From Chryseobacterium indologenes (GTDB taxonomy: Bacteria > Bacteroidota > Bacteroidia > Flavobacteriales > Weeksellaceae), in the NCBI RefSeq assembly GCF_001295265.1, contig NZ_LJOD01000024.1, positions 1 through 38,596 on the forward strand: a stretch of 38,596 nucleotides of DNA. The letters run 5' to 3'. Under the pieces are notes generated by a model. That model searched no databases, was not told the origin of the DNA, and saw only the letters and a list, made by a program, of their open reading frames with translations. The translations under genes were made by a program, and so were the position numbers. Positions 1-8,530 of this stretch are shown here, in pieces (positions within the stretch are counted from its first letter, which is position 1; every line of letters starts with the position of its first letter).

Positions 1-69
1 TAAGACTTCCTGAGCTGATGCACTCAGGACTGTGCATATCACTAATGCACTCATGTAGAGTTTTCTCAT
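1..69 (-). CDS. N-terminus of an exported protein (partial, runs off window)
   Basis: Reading leftward from an ATG at 67-69 gives 23 open codons to the window edge. The peptide starts MRKLYMSALVICTVLSASAQ and continues EVL: a short basic start, a hydrophobic core and an Ala-Ser-Ala-Gln ending typical of a signal peptidase I site in Flavobacteriia. The mature protein lies outside the window, so its function cannot be stated. A -7-like box sits upstream (100-107, minus strand), which supports this start. The product is probably periplasmic, outer-membrane or secreted. Confidence 0.7.
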   Translation of the reverse strand, partial: MRKLYMSALVICTVLSASAQEVL

Positions 70-99
70 TTGGTTTTTATTTTTTTTATTACATGTTTG

Positions 100-107
100 C
101 AAAATTA
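100..107 (-). promoter_or_regulatory. Candidate -7 box for the leftward exported-protein gene
   Basis: On the minus strand this reads TAATTTTG, a full match to the Bacteroidota -7 consensus TAnnTTTG, 31 bp upstream of the ATG at 69. No convincing -33 TTTG lies at the expected 19-21 bp, so this is a half-supported promoter. Confidence 0.4.
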
Positions 108-561
108 ACATTTATTAGCATGTATTAAGTCACCATTGAAGAGAATTATTATGAATTTTATCACTTCATGGTGTTTTTTATACAATGATAAGTATCTGTT
201 TTGCAAATGTATTTCTATGAAACGACAGAACTTGTCGTATTTTTTCGAGAAAATTATCTTTTAATTAATAATAGAATATAGATCAGGAAATTTTATTGAA
301 ATTGACTGGATCTGTATAAATGTATTTATTAAAGAGGAATCATTTTCTTTTCATTGCATTTTTCTTCATACTTACAATTGTTTATCGTAAAGAAAAAATG
401 ATATTCAATTAAAGATGTTTCGGACATGTAAATAATACAAAAGACAGTTCCGGAATCCATCTGTAAAACCTACCAAACGGATGTGTTTCCTTATTAAATA
501 GGGTTGGAAAGACAGATGTTGTAAAAAATAAAATGAAAATATTTCCAATATTTATTCAAAT

Positions 562-592
562 AAACCTCGATTGTATCGGGGTTTTATTTTTA
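562..592 (+). terminator. Rho-independent terminator upstream of dnaK
   Basis: AAACCTCGAT (562-571) pairs with ATCGGGGTTT (575-584) with one G-U pair and a 3-base loop, followed by a T-rich run. The T-tract is on the plus strand, so it would stop rightward transcription entering from 70-560. Confidence 0.65.
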
Positions 593-686
593 TTGTGTCA
601 TTTTGTCATATTTTTTTAAATGGTATGGATATTGAGAAATTGAGAGTGTAAATTAAAATATAAAAATTAGAAAAATTAAAAATATT

Positions 687-2588
687 ATGAGTAAAATAAT
701 TGGAATTGACTTAGGAACAACCAACTCTTGTGTTGCTGTAATGGAAGGGAAAGACCCTGTTGTTATTCCTAACGCTGAAGGTAAAAGAACAACACCTTCT
801 ATCGTAGCATTTACAGAAGACGGAGAAAGAAAAGTGGGAGATCCTGCCAAAAGACAGGCTGTAACGAATCCAAAGAAAACTGTATACTCTATCAAAAGAT
901 TTATCGGAACTCATTTTAAAGAAGATGCTAAGGAAATCTCAAGAGTACCTTACGAAGTGGTAGCAGGACCGAATGATACCGTAAAAGTAAAAATTGACGA
1001 CAGAGAATATACTCCACAGGAAATTTCTGCGATGATTCTTCAGAAAATGAAGAAAACAGCTGAAGATTATCTTGGACAGGAAGTAACAAGAGCAGTAATT
1101 ACTGTTCCTGCATACTTCAACGATGCCCAGAGACAGGCTACTAAAGAAGCTGGTGAAATTGCCGGTCTTAAAGTAGAAAGAATCATCAACGAACCTACCG
1201 CTGCAGCGTTAGCTTATGGCCTTGATAAAAACCATAAAGATCAGAAAATCGCAGTATATGACCTTGGTGGTGGTACTTTCGATATCTCTATCCTTGATTT
1301 AGGAGACGGTGTATTCGAAGTATTGTCTACCAATGGTGATACCCACCTTGGAGGTGATGACTTCGATGATGTGATCATCAACTGGATGGCTGATGAATTC
1401 AAAGCTGAAGAAGGAGTAGACTTAAAAGCTGATGCTATCGCTCTTCAAAGATTAAAAGAAGCTGCTGAAAAAGCAAAAATCGAGTTATCTTCTTCTCCTC
1501 AGACTGAAATTAACCTTCCATACATCACGGCTACAGCTACAGGTCCTAAACACTTAGTGAAGACTTTAACGAAAGCTAAATTTGAGCAATTATCCGCAGA
1601 TCTGGTAAGAAGATCTATGGAGCCGGTTGCTAAAGCATTAAAAGATGCCGGATTATCCACTTCAGATATCGACGAAGTAATCCTGGTAGGTGGTTCTACA
1701 AGAATCCCGATTATCCAGGAAGAAGTTGAAAAGTTCTTCGGTAAAAAACCTTCTAAAGGAGTTAACCCGGATGAGGTTGTAGCTATTGGTGCAGCTATTC
1801 AGGGAGGGGTATTAACAGGAGATGTAAAAGACGTATTGCTTCTTGATGTTACCCCGCTTTCTTTAGGTATCGAGACAATGGGATCTGTATTCACTAAATT
1901 AATTGAAGCGAACACTACCATCCCAACCAAAAAATCTGAAGTATTCTCTACAGCTTCTGACAACCAGCCTGCTGTAAGCATCAGAGTAGGACAGGGAGAA
2001 AGACCAATGTTCAACGACAATAAAGAAATCGGTAGATTCGATCTTACAGATATCCCACCAGCACCAAGAGGAGTTCCTCAGATTGAAGTAACTTTTGATA
2101 TTGATGCTAACGGTATCCTAAGCGTATCAGCTAAAGATAAAGGAACAGGTAAAGAGCAGACAATTAAGATTCAGGCTTCTTCAGGTCTTTCTGATGAGGA
2201 AATCGAAAGAATGAAGAAAGAAGCTCAGGAAAATTCTGCAGCTGATGCCAAGAAGAAAGAAGAAGTTGAAATCTTCAACAAAGCGGACGGATTGATCTTC
2301 CAGACTGAAAAGCAATTGAAAGAATTCGGTGAGAAACTTTCTGCAGACAAAAAAGCAGCTATTGAAGCAGCTCACGCAGAATTGAAGACCGCTTTTGAAG
2401 CTAAAAATGCTGATGACGTAAAAGCTAAAACTGAAGCGTTAGATGCAGCATGGATGGCAGCTTCTGAAGAATTATATGCAGCTGGTCAACAGCCAGGTGC
2501 TGATGCAGGTGCAGGAGCTCAAAACCCTGGAGGTAACAATGCAGGAGGTGAGGATGTACAGGATGCTGACTTCGAAGAAGTGAAATAA
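687..2588 (+). CDS. dnaK: Molecular chaperone DnaK (Hsp70)
   Basis: ATP-dependent cytoplasmic Hsp70 that binds unfolded polypeptides with DnaJ and GrpE. At 633 residues it matches the usual bacterial length (E. coli 638). Visible landmarks are the N-terminal phosphate-binding loop IGIDLGTTNSC (residues 5-15), a second phosphate loop DLGGGTFD near 192-199, GGSTRIP in the nucleotide domain, the interdomain linker VLLLDVTPLSLG near 387, and a Gly/Ala/Asn-rich tail ending in EEVK. Codon choice is very regular (GAA, AAA, GCT, GGT), as in a highly expressed gene. It stands alone, with no dnaJ or grpE next to it, and is bounded by its own terminator. No CIRCE-like operator was seen upstream. Confidence 0.98.
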   Translation: MSKIIGIDLGTTNSCVAVMEGKDPVVIPNAEGKRTTPSIVAFTEDGERKVGDPAKRQAVTNPKKTVYSIKRFIGTHFKEDAKEISRVPYEVVAGPNDTVKVKIDDREYTPQEISAMILQKMKKTAEDYLGQEVTRAVITVPAYFNDAQRQATKEAGEIAGLKVERIINEPTAAALAYGLDKNHKDQKIAVYDLGGGTFDISILDLGDGVFEVLSTNGDTHLGGDDFDDVIINWMADEFKAEEGVDLKADAIALQRLKEAAEKAKIELSSSPQTEINLPYITATATGPKHLVKTLTKAKFEQLSADLVRRSMEPVAKALKDAGLSTSDIDEVILVGGSTRIPIIQEEVEKFFGKKPSKGVNPDEVVAIGAAIQGGVLTGDVKDVLLLDVTPLSLGIETMGSVFTKLIEANTTIPTKKSEVFSTASDNQPAVSIRVGQGERPMFNDNKEIGRFDLTDIPPAPRGVPQIEVTFDIDANGILSVSAKDKGTGKEQTIKIQASSGLSDEEIERMKKEAQENSAADAKKKEEVEIFNKADGLIFQTEKQLKEFGEKLSADKKAAIEAAHAELKTAFEAKNADDVKAKTEALDAAWMAASEELYAAGQQPGADAGAGAQNPGGNNAGGEDVQDADFEEVK

Positions 2589-2621
2589 TAGACATACTGT
2601 AAATTATTTACAGATCATCAT

Positions 2622-2662
2622 AAAACCGTTGTAGACATTGTTTACAACGGTTTTTATTTTTT
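2622..2662 (+). terminator. Terminator of dnaK
   Basis: AAAACCGTTGTA (2622-2633) pairs perfectly with TACAACGGTTTT (2643-2654) around a 9-base loop, followed by TATTTTTT. It lies about 35 bp after the dnaK stop codon. Confidence 0.9.
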
Positions 2663-2746
2663 ATAAAGCCTTTTTCTGATAGGAGGAGGCAATCTTTATC
2701 TGGGGTTACCTGCTGCTTTCAGCTTTTTTCCGATCTTTATCAAAAT

Positions 2747-3718
2747 ATGGATATGATGAAAATGAATTTTAGCAGAATGCTTGCCGGTTTGATGATATTT
2801 TGCTGTACTTTGATCTACACTCAGGAAAAAACGGAAAATATAGATGGAGTTTACAAAGCCAAAGGTGCCGCTTTTGTCATCAACAAAAACAAAACTTTTC
2901 TGATCATGGCTTACGGAACACTGATAAAAGGAACCTGGAATATAGAAAAAGACCTTCTTTATTTAAAGCCCCAAAATCCGGACGCCAAATTCTATGTCTA
3001 TGCACGGAAAAACCCTTCCATTAAAGCCGGAATGCACATCAGCTTCATGGGAGATGGTATCGGAAATGGAATTGTAGTGGGGGAATTTCCCAATAAAATG
3101 CAGCCGCTTTTTAATGAGAATGCCAATTGCTTTGATTATCCCAATGTTCATCTGTTTAAAGAAAAACCGGCAACCCTTGCTCTGCTGGAAGAACAGAATG
3201 ATGAAAATGAAAGGGGAGCGGATATCCCCAAACTGATGTACAATTTTCCAACCGGTGATTACAATGATTTTATTGTTCAGCATATGCAGGACAGCCTGTA
3301 CCATAATGATTTTGTTTTTAAAATAGCCAAAAATGGGTTATCCGATCCTGAGGATGACTCAGGAAAGATTCTTAAAAAATCTACAGTGAAAGAAGCATTT
3401 CCTAACGAAGAGGGACTGAAATTTATAGAGGGTGCTTTTAACCGGGCTTTTGCTGCGGATTATAAATTAGTTAACAATGCCTATAATACCCACGATGATA
3501 TGGACCGGGAAATTAATCCGGAAAACTATAAATACGATAAAGTAAAGAATGTATATGTAAATCCGGCAGTACCGGCAAGACAACTGGATTATAACAGTAA
3601 AGATTACCATTATGATGATGTTTTGATGAAATTTGACAGAATCACAGGAACCTCACAGCCTCAGACATCAGTAAAAAAATTACCCAATCCTGTATTTACC
3701 GCCAATTGTGACAGGTGA
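2747..3718 (+). CDS. Exported protein of unknown function
   Basis: 323 residues, not recognised as a known family. The N-terminus (MDMMKMNFSRMLAGLMIFCC followed by TLIYTQ) is a hydrophobic signal peptide with likely cleavage around residues 25-26, so the protein should be periplasmic or surface-located. The start is ambiguous between ATGs at 2747, 2753, 2756 and 2762; any gives a signal peptide. The next part resembles a small beta-rich domain (DGVYKAKGAAFVINKNKT, GTLIKGTWNIEKDLLYLKP) of the kind that reports a measured property against a baseline. The C-terminal half is rich in Asp, Asn and Tyr, with no obvious catalytic motif. It is a single gene between the dnaK terminator and a convergent terminator at 3782-3811. 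Confidence 0.75.
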   Translation: MDMMKMNFSRMLAGLMIFCCTLIYTQEKTENIDGVYKAKGAAFVINKNKTFLIMAYGTLIKGTWNIEKDLLYLKPQNPDAKFYVYARKNPSIKAGMHISFMGDGIGNGIVVGEFPNKMQPLFNENANCFDYPNVHLFKEKPATLALLEEQNDENERGADIPKLMYNFPTGDYNDFIVQHMQDSLYHNDFVFKIAKNGLSDPEDDSGKILKKSTVKEAFPNEEGLKFIEGAFNRAFAADYKLVNNAYNTHDDMDREINPENYKYDKVKNVYVNPAVPARQLDYNSKDYHYDDVLMKFDRITGTSQPQTSVKKLPNPVFTANCDR

Positions 3719-3781
3719 AAATAATGAACAGGGATGAAGCTCAATAAAATAATATTTAGCCCCATTACAGAATTTCTACAA

Positions 3782-3811
3782 AAAAGACACCCGGATAACC
3801 AGGTGTCTTTT
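3782..3811. terminator. Bidirectional terminator between convergent genes
   Basis: AAAAGACACC (3782-3791) pairs perfectly with GGTGTCTTTT (3802-3811) around a 10-base loop. T-runs follow on both strands. It serves both the rightward gene at 2747-3718 and the leftward susD operon. Confidence 0.9.
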
Positions 3812-3830
3812 GTATGAATGTTAATGGGTA

Positions 3831-5447
3831 TTAATAGCCGTCATTCTGCTTCAGATTAGGGTTGGCGGTAATATCGGCGGACGGAAGAGGGAATATATTA
3901 TACTTTTCGGCGATTCCTTTGCCTGCCTGGGTATTTCCTTTCCAGCTCCAGGTATAATCAGCTCCGGTAAATTTATTGAAACGGATCAGGTCTGTTCTTC
4001 TCACAAGCTCCCAGGAAAGCTCTCTTGATCTTTCATCCAGAATAAAATTCAGGTTCAGGTCAGAAGAATTAATAGCTCCGTTTCCGTTGTTGTAGGCTCT
4101 GTTTCTTACTATGTTCACATAATTAAGGGCAGTAGAAATGTTTCCTGTTCTTAAATAGGCTTCTGCGGCTGTCAGGTAAGCCTCAGAAAGGCGGAACATC
4201 GGGAAATCGGTGTCTACATAGGCGGCATCTGAACCGGCAGTTCCGGTTTTGGAAACGTTTCTCCATTTGGTAAAAGCATATCCGTCCTGGAAGGTTCCCG
4301 GAAGGGCTGCAATATCTTTTTTGTGCCCGATGTTGAAAAACAACGCTCTGCTGTCATTTTTGGTAAAAGCATTAGGATCCGAAGTATTGAAATTCTGATC
4401 CACAGGCTGGAATTTATTGACGAATTCAGGACGCAGGCGGATATTTCCCCATCCTCCGGCAATACCCATATTCAGATAAGTAAGCATGGTTCCTCCGGTT
4501 TGTGCCAATACAAAGAATGTAGTTCCTCCATATGTTTTAGAGTGAATACCATCCATATTCAGAGACCAGATGATCTCAGGAGACGTATTATTATCTGCCA
4601 GGAAGTTGTAAAGATATTTCGGCGAAAGGCTGTAGTGGCTGCTGATTACTTTTTCCGAATATTCTGCGGCTTTTGTCCATTGCGGGGAACCCGTATAGAC
4701 CTGGGCATTCAGGTAAAGTCTTGATAAAAGGAAATCGGCAGCAGTTTTGTCCACTCTTCCATATTCATTGGCTGTGGGAAGGGCGGTTTCAATTTCTTTA
4801 AGCTCATTTTCCACATAAGCATAAAGCTCCGTTCTTGAAATCTGCTTAGGCAGAAATTGTGGGTCCAGCTTATCAGCATCAGTTACAAAAGGTACATTTC
4901 CGTATGTATCCAGAAGAACCCAGTAAGAATAAGCTCTCAGGAAGCGGGCTTCAGCACGGAAATAGTTTACCTGCTGCTTAAAATCAGGATCATTGTGGCC
5001 TCTTTCCGCAAGTTTGCTGTCGGTAGTCTGTCTTAAAAATTCATTGGTATATCCGATGATCTGGTACAATCTTGCGTAATATCCGTTCAGAATGGCCGTA
5101 TTGGGGTCCCAGGTATTGGTGGCAAGCTGTCTTAGTCCATTGGTTTGTGAACCCATAATCGCTTCATCGGTTGTAAGGATCTGGATATAAAAGGCAAGAC
5201 GAATGAATGAGCTGTAACCTTCATCAAAATTACCCATATCCGGATCACCGGTAGGCCCTTCCTGCCCGCTCAGGCATAATGCGGCATAACATTTGGCAAG
5301 AACCCCTTTGTAGTTTGCCGGGTTGGAATAAATCTGTTCTCCCGTCACCATATTAGGGTCAATAGGAGCGGTATCCAGGTCATTAACACATGATCCCGCT
5401 GTAAAAAGAAGTAGTATAAACGGTAGTATATATAAACGTTTCATCAT
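3831..5447 (-). CDS. SusD/RagB-family surface lipoprotein
   Basis: Outer-membrane lipoprotein that caps a SusC transporter and captures the ligand at the cell surface. The proposed start gives MMKRLYILPFILLLFTAGSC: a lipoprotein signal with lipobox TAGSC, so Cys20 would be the lipidated first residue. A longer frame reaching 5564 exists, but its extra 39 codons overlap the C-terminus of susC and would bury the lipobox, so I reject it. Family hallmarks are YWVLLDTYGNVPFV in the helical middle and FPMFRLSEAYLTAAEAYLR near the C-terminus, where SusD tetratricopeptide helices lie. It begins 4 bp after the susC stop, so the two are translated together. It is the last gene of the sigma-phosphatase-fecR-susC-susD operon. 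Confidence 0.95.
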   Translation of the reverse strand: MMKRLYILPFILLLFTAGSCVNDLDTAPIDPNMVTGEQIYSNPANYKGVLAKCYAALCLSGQEGPTGDPDMGNFDEGYSSFIRLAFYIQILTTDEAIMGSQTNGLRQLATNTWDPNTAILNGYYARLYQIIGYTNEFLRQTTDSKLAERGHNDPDFKQQVNYFRAEARFLRAYSYWVLLDTYGNVPFVTDADKLDPQFLPKQISRTELYAYVENELKEIETALPTANEYGRVDKTAADFLLSRLYLNAQVYTGSPQWTKAAEYSEKVISSHYSLSPKYLYNFLADNNTSPEIIWSLNMDGIHSKTYGGTTFFVLAQTGGTMLTYLNMGIAGGWGNIRLRPEFVNKFQPVDQNFNTSDPNAFTKNDSRALFFNIGHKKDIAALPGTFQDGYAFTKWRNVSKTGTAGSDAAYVDTDFPMFRLSEAYLTAAEAYLRTGNISTALNYVNIVRNRAYNNGNGAINSSDLNLNFILDERSRELSWELVRRTDLIRFNKFTGADYTWSWKGNTQAGKGIAEKYNIFPLPSADITANPNLKQNDGY

Positions 5448-5451
5448 GATA

Positions 5452-8442
5452 TTATTTAAAGTTAACATTGAGCCCGAAAAGGAAAGAGCGCGGCCTTGAA
5501 TAGATATTATTGTCAATTCCCAGATAGACTTCAGGATCCAGTCCGCTGTATTTGGTAATGACAAATACGTTCTGTATAGAGAAATTTACACCCAGATCAA
5601 ACTTATCACTGATGTTTTTAAAATTGTGTCCCAAAGTGATGTTATCCATTCTGAAGAACGATGCTTTCTCAAGAAAGAAATCTGAATACAGCTGAAGATT
5701 GTTGAATCCTTGTTCTGCGGTATAAGTCAAAATATTGCTGTATGTTCCGTTTGTTGGATTGGTTTTCGATTTATAATCTTTGGATTTCACATTGTTATAA
5801 ACATAATTCCCAAAATTGGCATGACCATTGAATCCAAGATACCAGTTCTTATAACTTACTTTTGAGGAAATCCCGAGATAAGACTTCGGCATCGGGCTCT
5901 TATCTTTTACAAGGCCGCCTTTATATTTACCCTCAATGGGTTTTCCGTTGGAATCATATTCCTGCTGATAAAGATAAAATGTATAAGGAGAATACCCAAT
6001 CGAATGAATCTGGATGGTTCCCGCGGTAGCCCCGGAAACGTTTCCGATATTTACCCCATAATCAGGGCTGTCTACAAGGGTAAGTTTAGTGATTTCTGAT
6101 TTATTGAAAGAAAGATTCATGTCCAGGTTCCACTGCCAGTTATCAGTTTTTACAGGAATGGTGTTTAAAGTAAGTTCAACCCCTTTGTTCTCCATAGATC
6201 CGATGTTGGTGTAAATCATATTGGTAAGATTGGAACCGGCGGCTACGGAAATCTTGTTCAGAAGGTCATCCGTTGTCCTTTTATATACTTCTACCGTTCC
6301 GGATACTCTGTTTTTCAGGATTCCGAAATCTAAGCCGATATTGTAGGTAGAGGTTGTTTCCCACTTCAGATTAGGATCGTAGCCATTAGGTCGGATCGTC
6401 TGGTAAAACTGGTTCCCGAACTGGTACATGGCATTGGACTGGCTGAAAGTGTAGGTCTGCATCCATTCATAATCTCCGCCTATATCCTGCTGGCCGGTCT
6501 TTCCATAGCTTAATCTCAGTTTTAAATCGGAGAAAATATTTTTGTCTTTCAGGAAACTTTCTTCATTGATTTTCCAGGCAAAAGCGGCAGAAGGGAAGAG
6601 GCCCCAGTGATTGGCTTTGGAAAAACGGGAAGAACCGTCATTTCTTAATGTCGCTGTGAAAAGATATCGGTCTTTGAAGCTGTAGTTCAAACGTCCGTAA
6701 AAAGAGACCAGGTAATATTCAGATTGGGTAACGATATCCCTGTATATTTTAGATCCTGTAAGATTGGTCTGGCTGTCGTCATAGCTTTTCCAGAATTTCT
6801 GCCAGGAATAACCTCCCATCACATTAATCTTATGGCTTCCGATACTTTTGTTGTAATCAGCATAAAGATCCAGCTGAAGGTTTTTCTTTTTCTGTGTATA
6901 CGCTTCTACAAGTCCCTGTCCATCACTTCCGATAGAAGTCCATGAAAGAGGGGAGTTGTCCGGAACGAATACGTCACCGTCACTTTTCAGCATGTCAAAA
7001 CCTGCGTTGACGTTTAATTTCAAATCCTCAAATCCGTGAACTTTATAATCCATCTGGATATTACCGATATGGCGAACTACTTTAGATTCGTCTTTTCGCA
7101 GATCAAGAACAGAAACAGGGTTGGCTCCTGCCTGTGTGATCGGTTTTCCTGAAGCATCTGTCCAGATAAAATAACCTAAGCCATATGGAGAAGAATTGCT
7201 GTACACCGGGCGGGTAGGATCAAAAGATGCCGCACCGCTTGCAGGATTGGAAATAAAATCATTATTCTCAATACTTGGCTTATAATTCAGGTTAACATTC
7301 AGGTGTTTATTGAAGAAAGACGGATTCAGGGCAAGGCTCATATTCATTCTTTCGTAGGCATTTTTACGGATAATCCCTTCCTGATTGGTGTAGCCTAAAG
7401 ATAAACGGTAAGGAATTTCCTTAACGGCACCCGTCATACTGAAATTCTGATCATTGCTCACCGCAGTACGGTAGATCTCATCCTGCCAGTTGGTATTGGA
7501 GGTTCCAAGGCTATTAATAATCGTACTGTTACCTGCATATTGATTTTTCATGAAACTTCTGTATTCATCGGCACTCAGGACATCCAGCATTTGGGGATTG
7601 TAGCTCACCTTGGTGTTGGATGAATACTGGTATCTGGTCTTTTTGCTTCCTTTTTTGGTGGTAATAATAATCACTCCGTTGGAAGCACGGGAACCGTAGA
7701 TGGCAGTGGAAGAAGCATCTTTAAGAACAGTATAGCTTTCTATATCATTCGGATTGATCATTCCCAGGATATTGCTGGAACCAGAAGTAGCAGAATTATC
7801 TATCGCAATTCCATCAATAACAATCAGCGGATCATTACTGGCTGAAAGCGAAGAACCTCCTCTGATTCTGATGGTAGAGCCGGCACCGGGTGCTCCTCCG
7901 GGAGAAATAATATTTACTCCGGCAGCTTTTCCTGTCAGTGCATCCTGCGCGGAAACCGGACTTCCGTTGTTTTCGCTGTCAATTTTTACTGTAGCCAGTG
8001 AACCTGTGGCATCCGATTTCTTTACCTTTCCGTATCCGATGATGACTACTTCATCAATTTTTTTCTCCTTTATAGCCAAAGTATCTGATGCAGAAAAGTT
8101 ATCTGAATTTTGTACAATTGCTTTTCTGGCTGCTGTTTTACGGAGGATAACCGTATTGTTCTTTATTTCATATTCCAGCGGATAATGTTTCTTAAGGTAA
8201 GTAAGAGACTGCTCCAGAGATGAGTAATTGATGTTGCTTTCATCAATAAGAACATCCCTAAAATCTGAACTGGAATACAGGAACTGAACTTTTGACGTTT
8301 TGCTGAGTTTGTCAAGAACTTTGGAAATGGGTACCCGGTTTACTTTTTGCTGAGCAGCCGGAGAGGTCCTGTTTTGCCCGTAATGAAGAGCAGGTGTCCC
8401 GATTGAAACCAGTAAAACAATGGATATTATTGTTTTTTTCAT
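5452..8442 (-). CDS. SusC/RagA-family TonB-dependent transporter with STN signalling domain
   Basis: Outer-membrane barrel (996 aa) that imports a ligand captured by SusD, powered by TonB. In order: signal peptide (1-22), an STN domain (about 34-101; NRVPISKVLDKLSKTSKVQF) that in FecA-type receptors contacts FecR, a short linker, a TonB-box-like IDEVVIIGYG (129-138), the plug (DALTGKAAGVNI, IRIRGGSSL, DPLIVIDGIAID, ASSTAIYGSRASNGVIIITT) and a long barrel ending in VNFK. The usual carboxypeptidase-like beta-sandwich between STN and TonB box is missing; only about 25 residues are there. An STN domain together with fecR and an ECF sigma gene in the same operon indicates trans-envelope regulation by ligand. 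Confidence 0.96.
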   Translation of the reverse strand: MKKTIISIVLLVSIGTPALHYGQNRTSPAAQQKVNRVPISKVLDKLSKTSKVQFLYSSSDFRDVLIDESNINYSSLEQSLTYLKKHYPLEYEIKNNTVILRKTAARKAIVQNSDNFSASDTLAIKEKKIDEVVIIGYGKVKKSDATGSLATVKIDSENNGSPVSAQDALTGKAAGVNIISPGGAPGAGSTIRIRGGSSLSASNDPLIVIDGIAIDNSATSGSSNILGMINPNDIESYTVLKDASSTAIYGSRASNGVIIITTKKGSKKTRYQYSSNTKVSYNPQMLDVLSADEYRSFMKNQYAGNSTIINSLGTSNTNWQDEIYRTAVSNDQNFSMTGAVKEIPYRLSLGYTNQEGIIRKNAYERMNMSLALNPSFFNKHLNVNLNYKPSIENNDFISNPASGAASFDPTRPVYSNSSPYGLGYFIWTDASGKPITQAGANPVSVLDLRKDESKVVRHIGNIQMDYKVHGFEDLKLNVNAGFDMLKSDGDVFVPDNSPLSWTSIGSDGQGLVEAYTQKKKNLQLDLYADYNKSIGSHKINVMGGYSWQKFWKSYDDSQTNLTGSKIYRDIVTQSEYYLVSFYGRLNYSFKDRYLFTATLRNDGSSRFSKANHWGLFPSAAFAWKINEESFLKDKNIFSDLKLRLSYGKTGQQDIGGDYEWMQTYTFSQSNAMYQFGNQFYQTIRPNGYDPNLKWETTSTYNIGLDFGILKNRVSGTVEVYKRTTDDLLNKISVAAGSNLTNMIYTNIGSMENKGVELTLNTIPVKTDNWQWNLDMNLSFNKSEITKLTLVDSPDYGVNIGNVSGATAGTIQIHSIGYSPYTFYLYQQEYDSNGKPIEGKYKGGLVKDKSPMPKSYLGISSKVSYKNWYLGFNGHANFGNYVYNNVKSKDYKSKTNPTNGTYSNILTYTAEQGFNNLQLYSDFFLEKASFFRMDNITLGHNFKNISDKFDLGVNFSIQNVFVITKYSGLDPEVYLGIDNNIYSRPRSFLFGLNVNFK

Positions 8443-8495
8443 AAATTTGGGAGTTAAACTTTATTAAACTTTCGCGAGTTGTAAGAGTTAATCCG

Positions 8496-8530
8496 GCATC
8501 GATAACGCCAATTATCGGTGCTTTTTTATT
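8496..8530. terminator. Hairpin between fecR and susC
   Basis: GCATCGATAA (8496-8505) pairs with TTATCGGTGC (8512-8521), with one G-T pair, around a 6-base loop. The T-run (TTTTTTATT) is on the plus strand, so the standard terminator orientation is rightward, although the surrounding genes are leftward. On the susC-side transcript it is a hairpin preceded by an A-run just after the fecR stop codon; it may act as an mRNA-stability or partial-attenuation element that sets the fecR:susC ratio, or stop antisense transcription from susC. Confidence 0.5.

Larger units (their letters stand above)
70..686. other. Long AT-rich intergenic region before dnaK; possible small-RNA unit
   Basis: No convincing protein-coding frame was seen here. 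It holds the leftward promoter candidate at 100-107, a 6-bp inverted repeat ACGACA/TGTCGT at 222-238 followed by ATTTTTT, a TTG at 232-234 followed 20 bp later by TATCTTTT (255-262, 7 of 8 to the -7 consensus), an imperfect stem CATCTG/CGGATG near 468-483, and a rightward terminator at 562-590. Because that terminator faces right with no rightward gene before it, a non-coding transcript from roughly 270 to 585 is possible. It was not matched to 6S, SRP RNA or tmRNA. The dnaK promoter must lie in the last 100 bp, but no clean consensus was found there. Confidence 0.35.

Noticed and set aside
222..246. Hairpin ACGACA/TGTCGT plus T-run as a firm terminator
   Set aside because: The stem is only 6 bp and no gene ends nearby; kept only as part of the intergenic description.
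400..585. 6S RNA, SRP RNA or tmRNA in the dnaK upstream region
   Set aside because: No long closed stem with central bubble, no SRP GGAA/AGCAG core, and no tRNA-like ends were seen.
5448..5564. Longer N-terminus for the SusD gene (39 extra codons)
   Set aside because: It overlaps the end of susC in another frame, has no signal-like sequence and would hide the lipobox. The Met at 5447 gives a standard lipoprotein.
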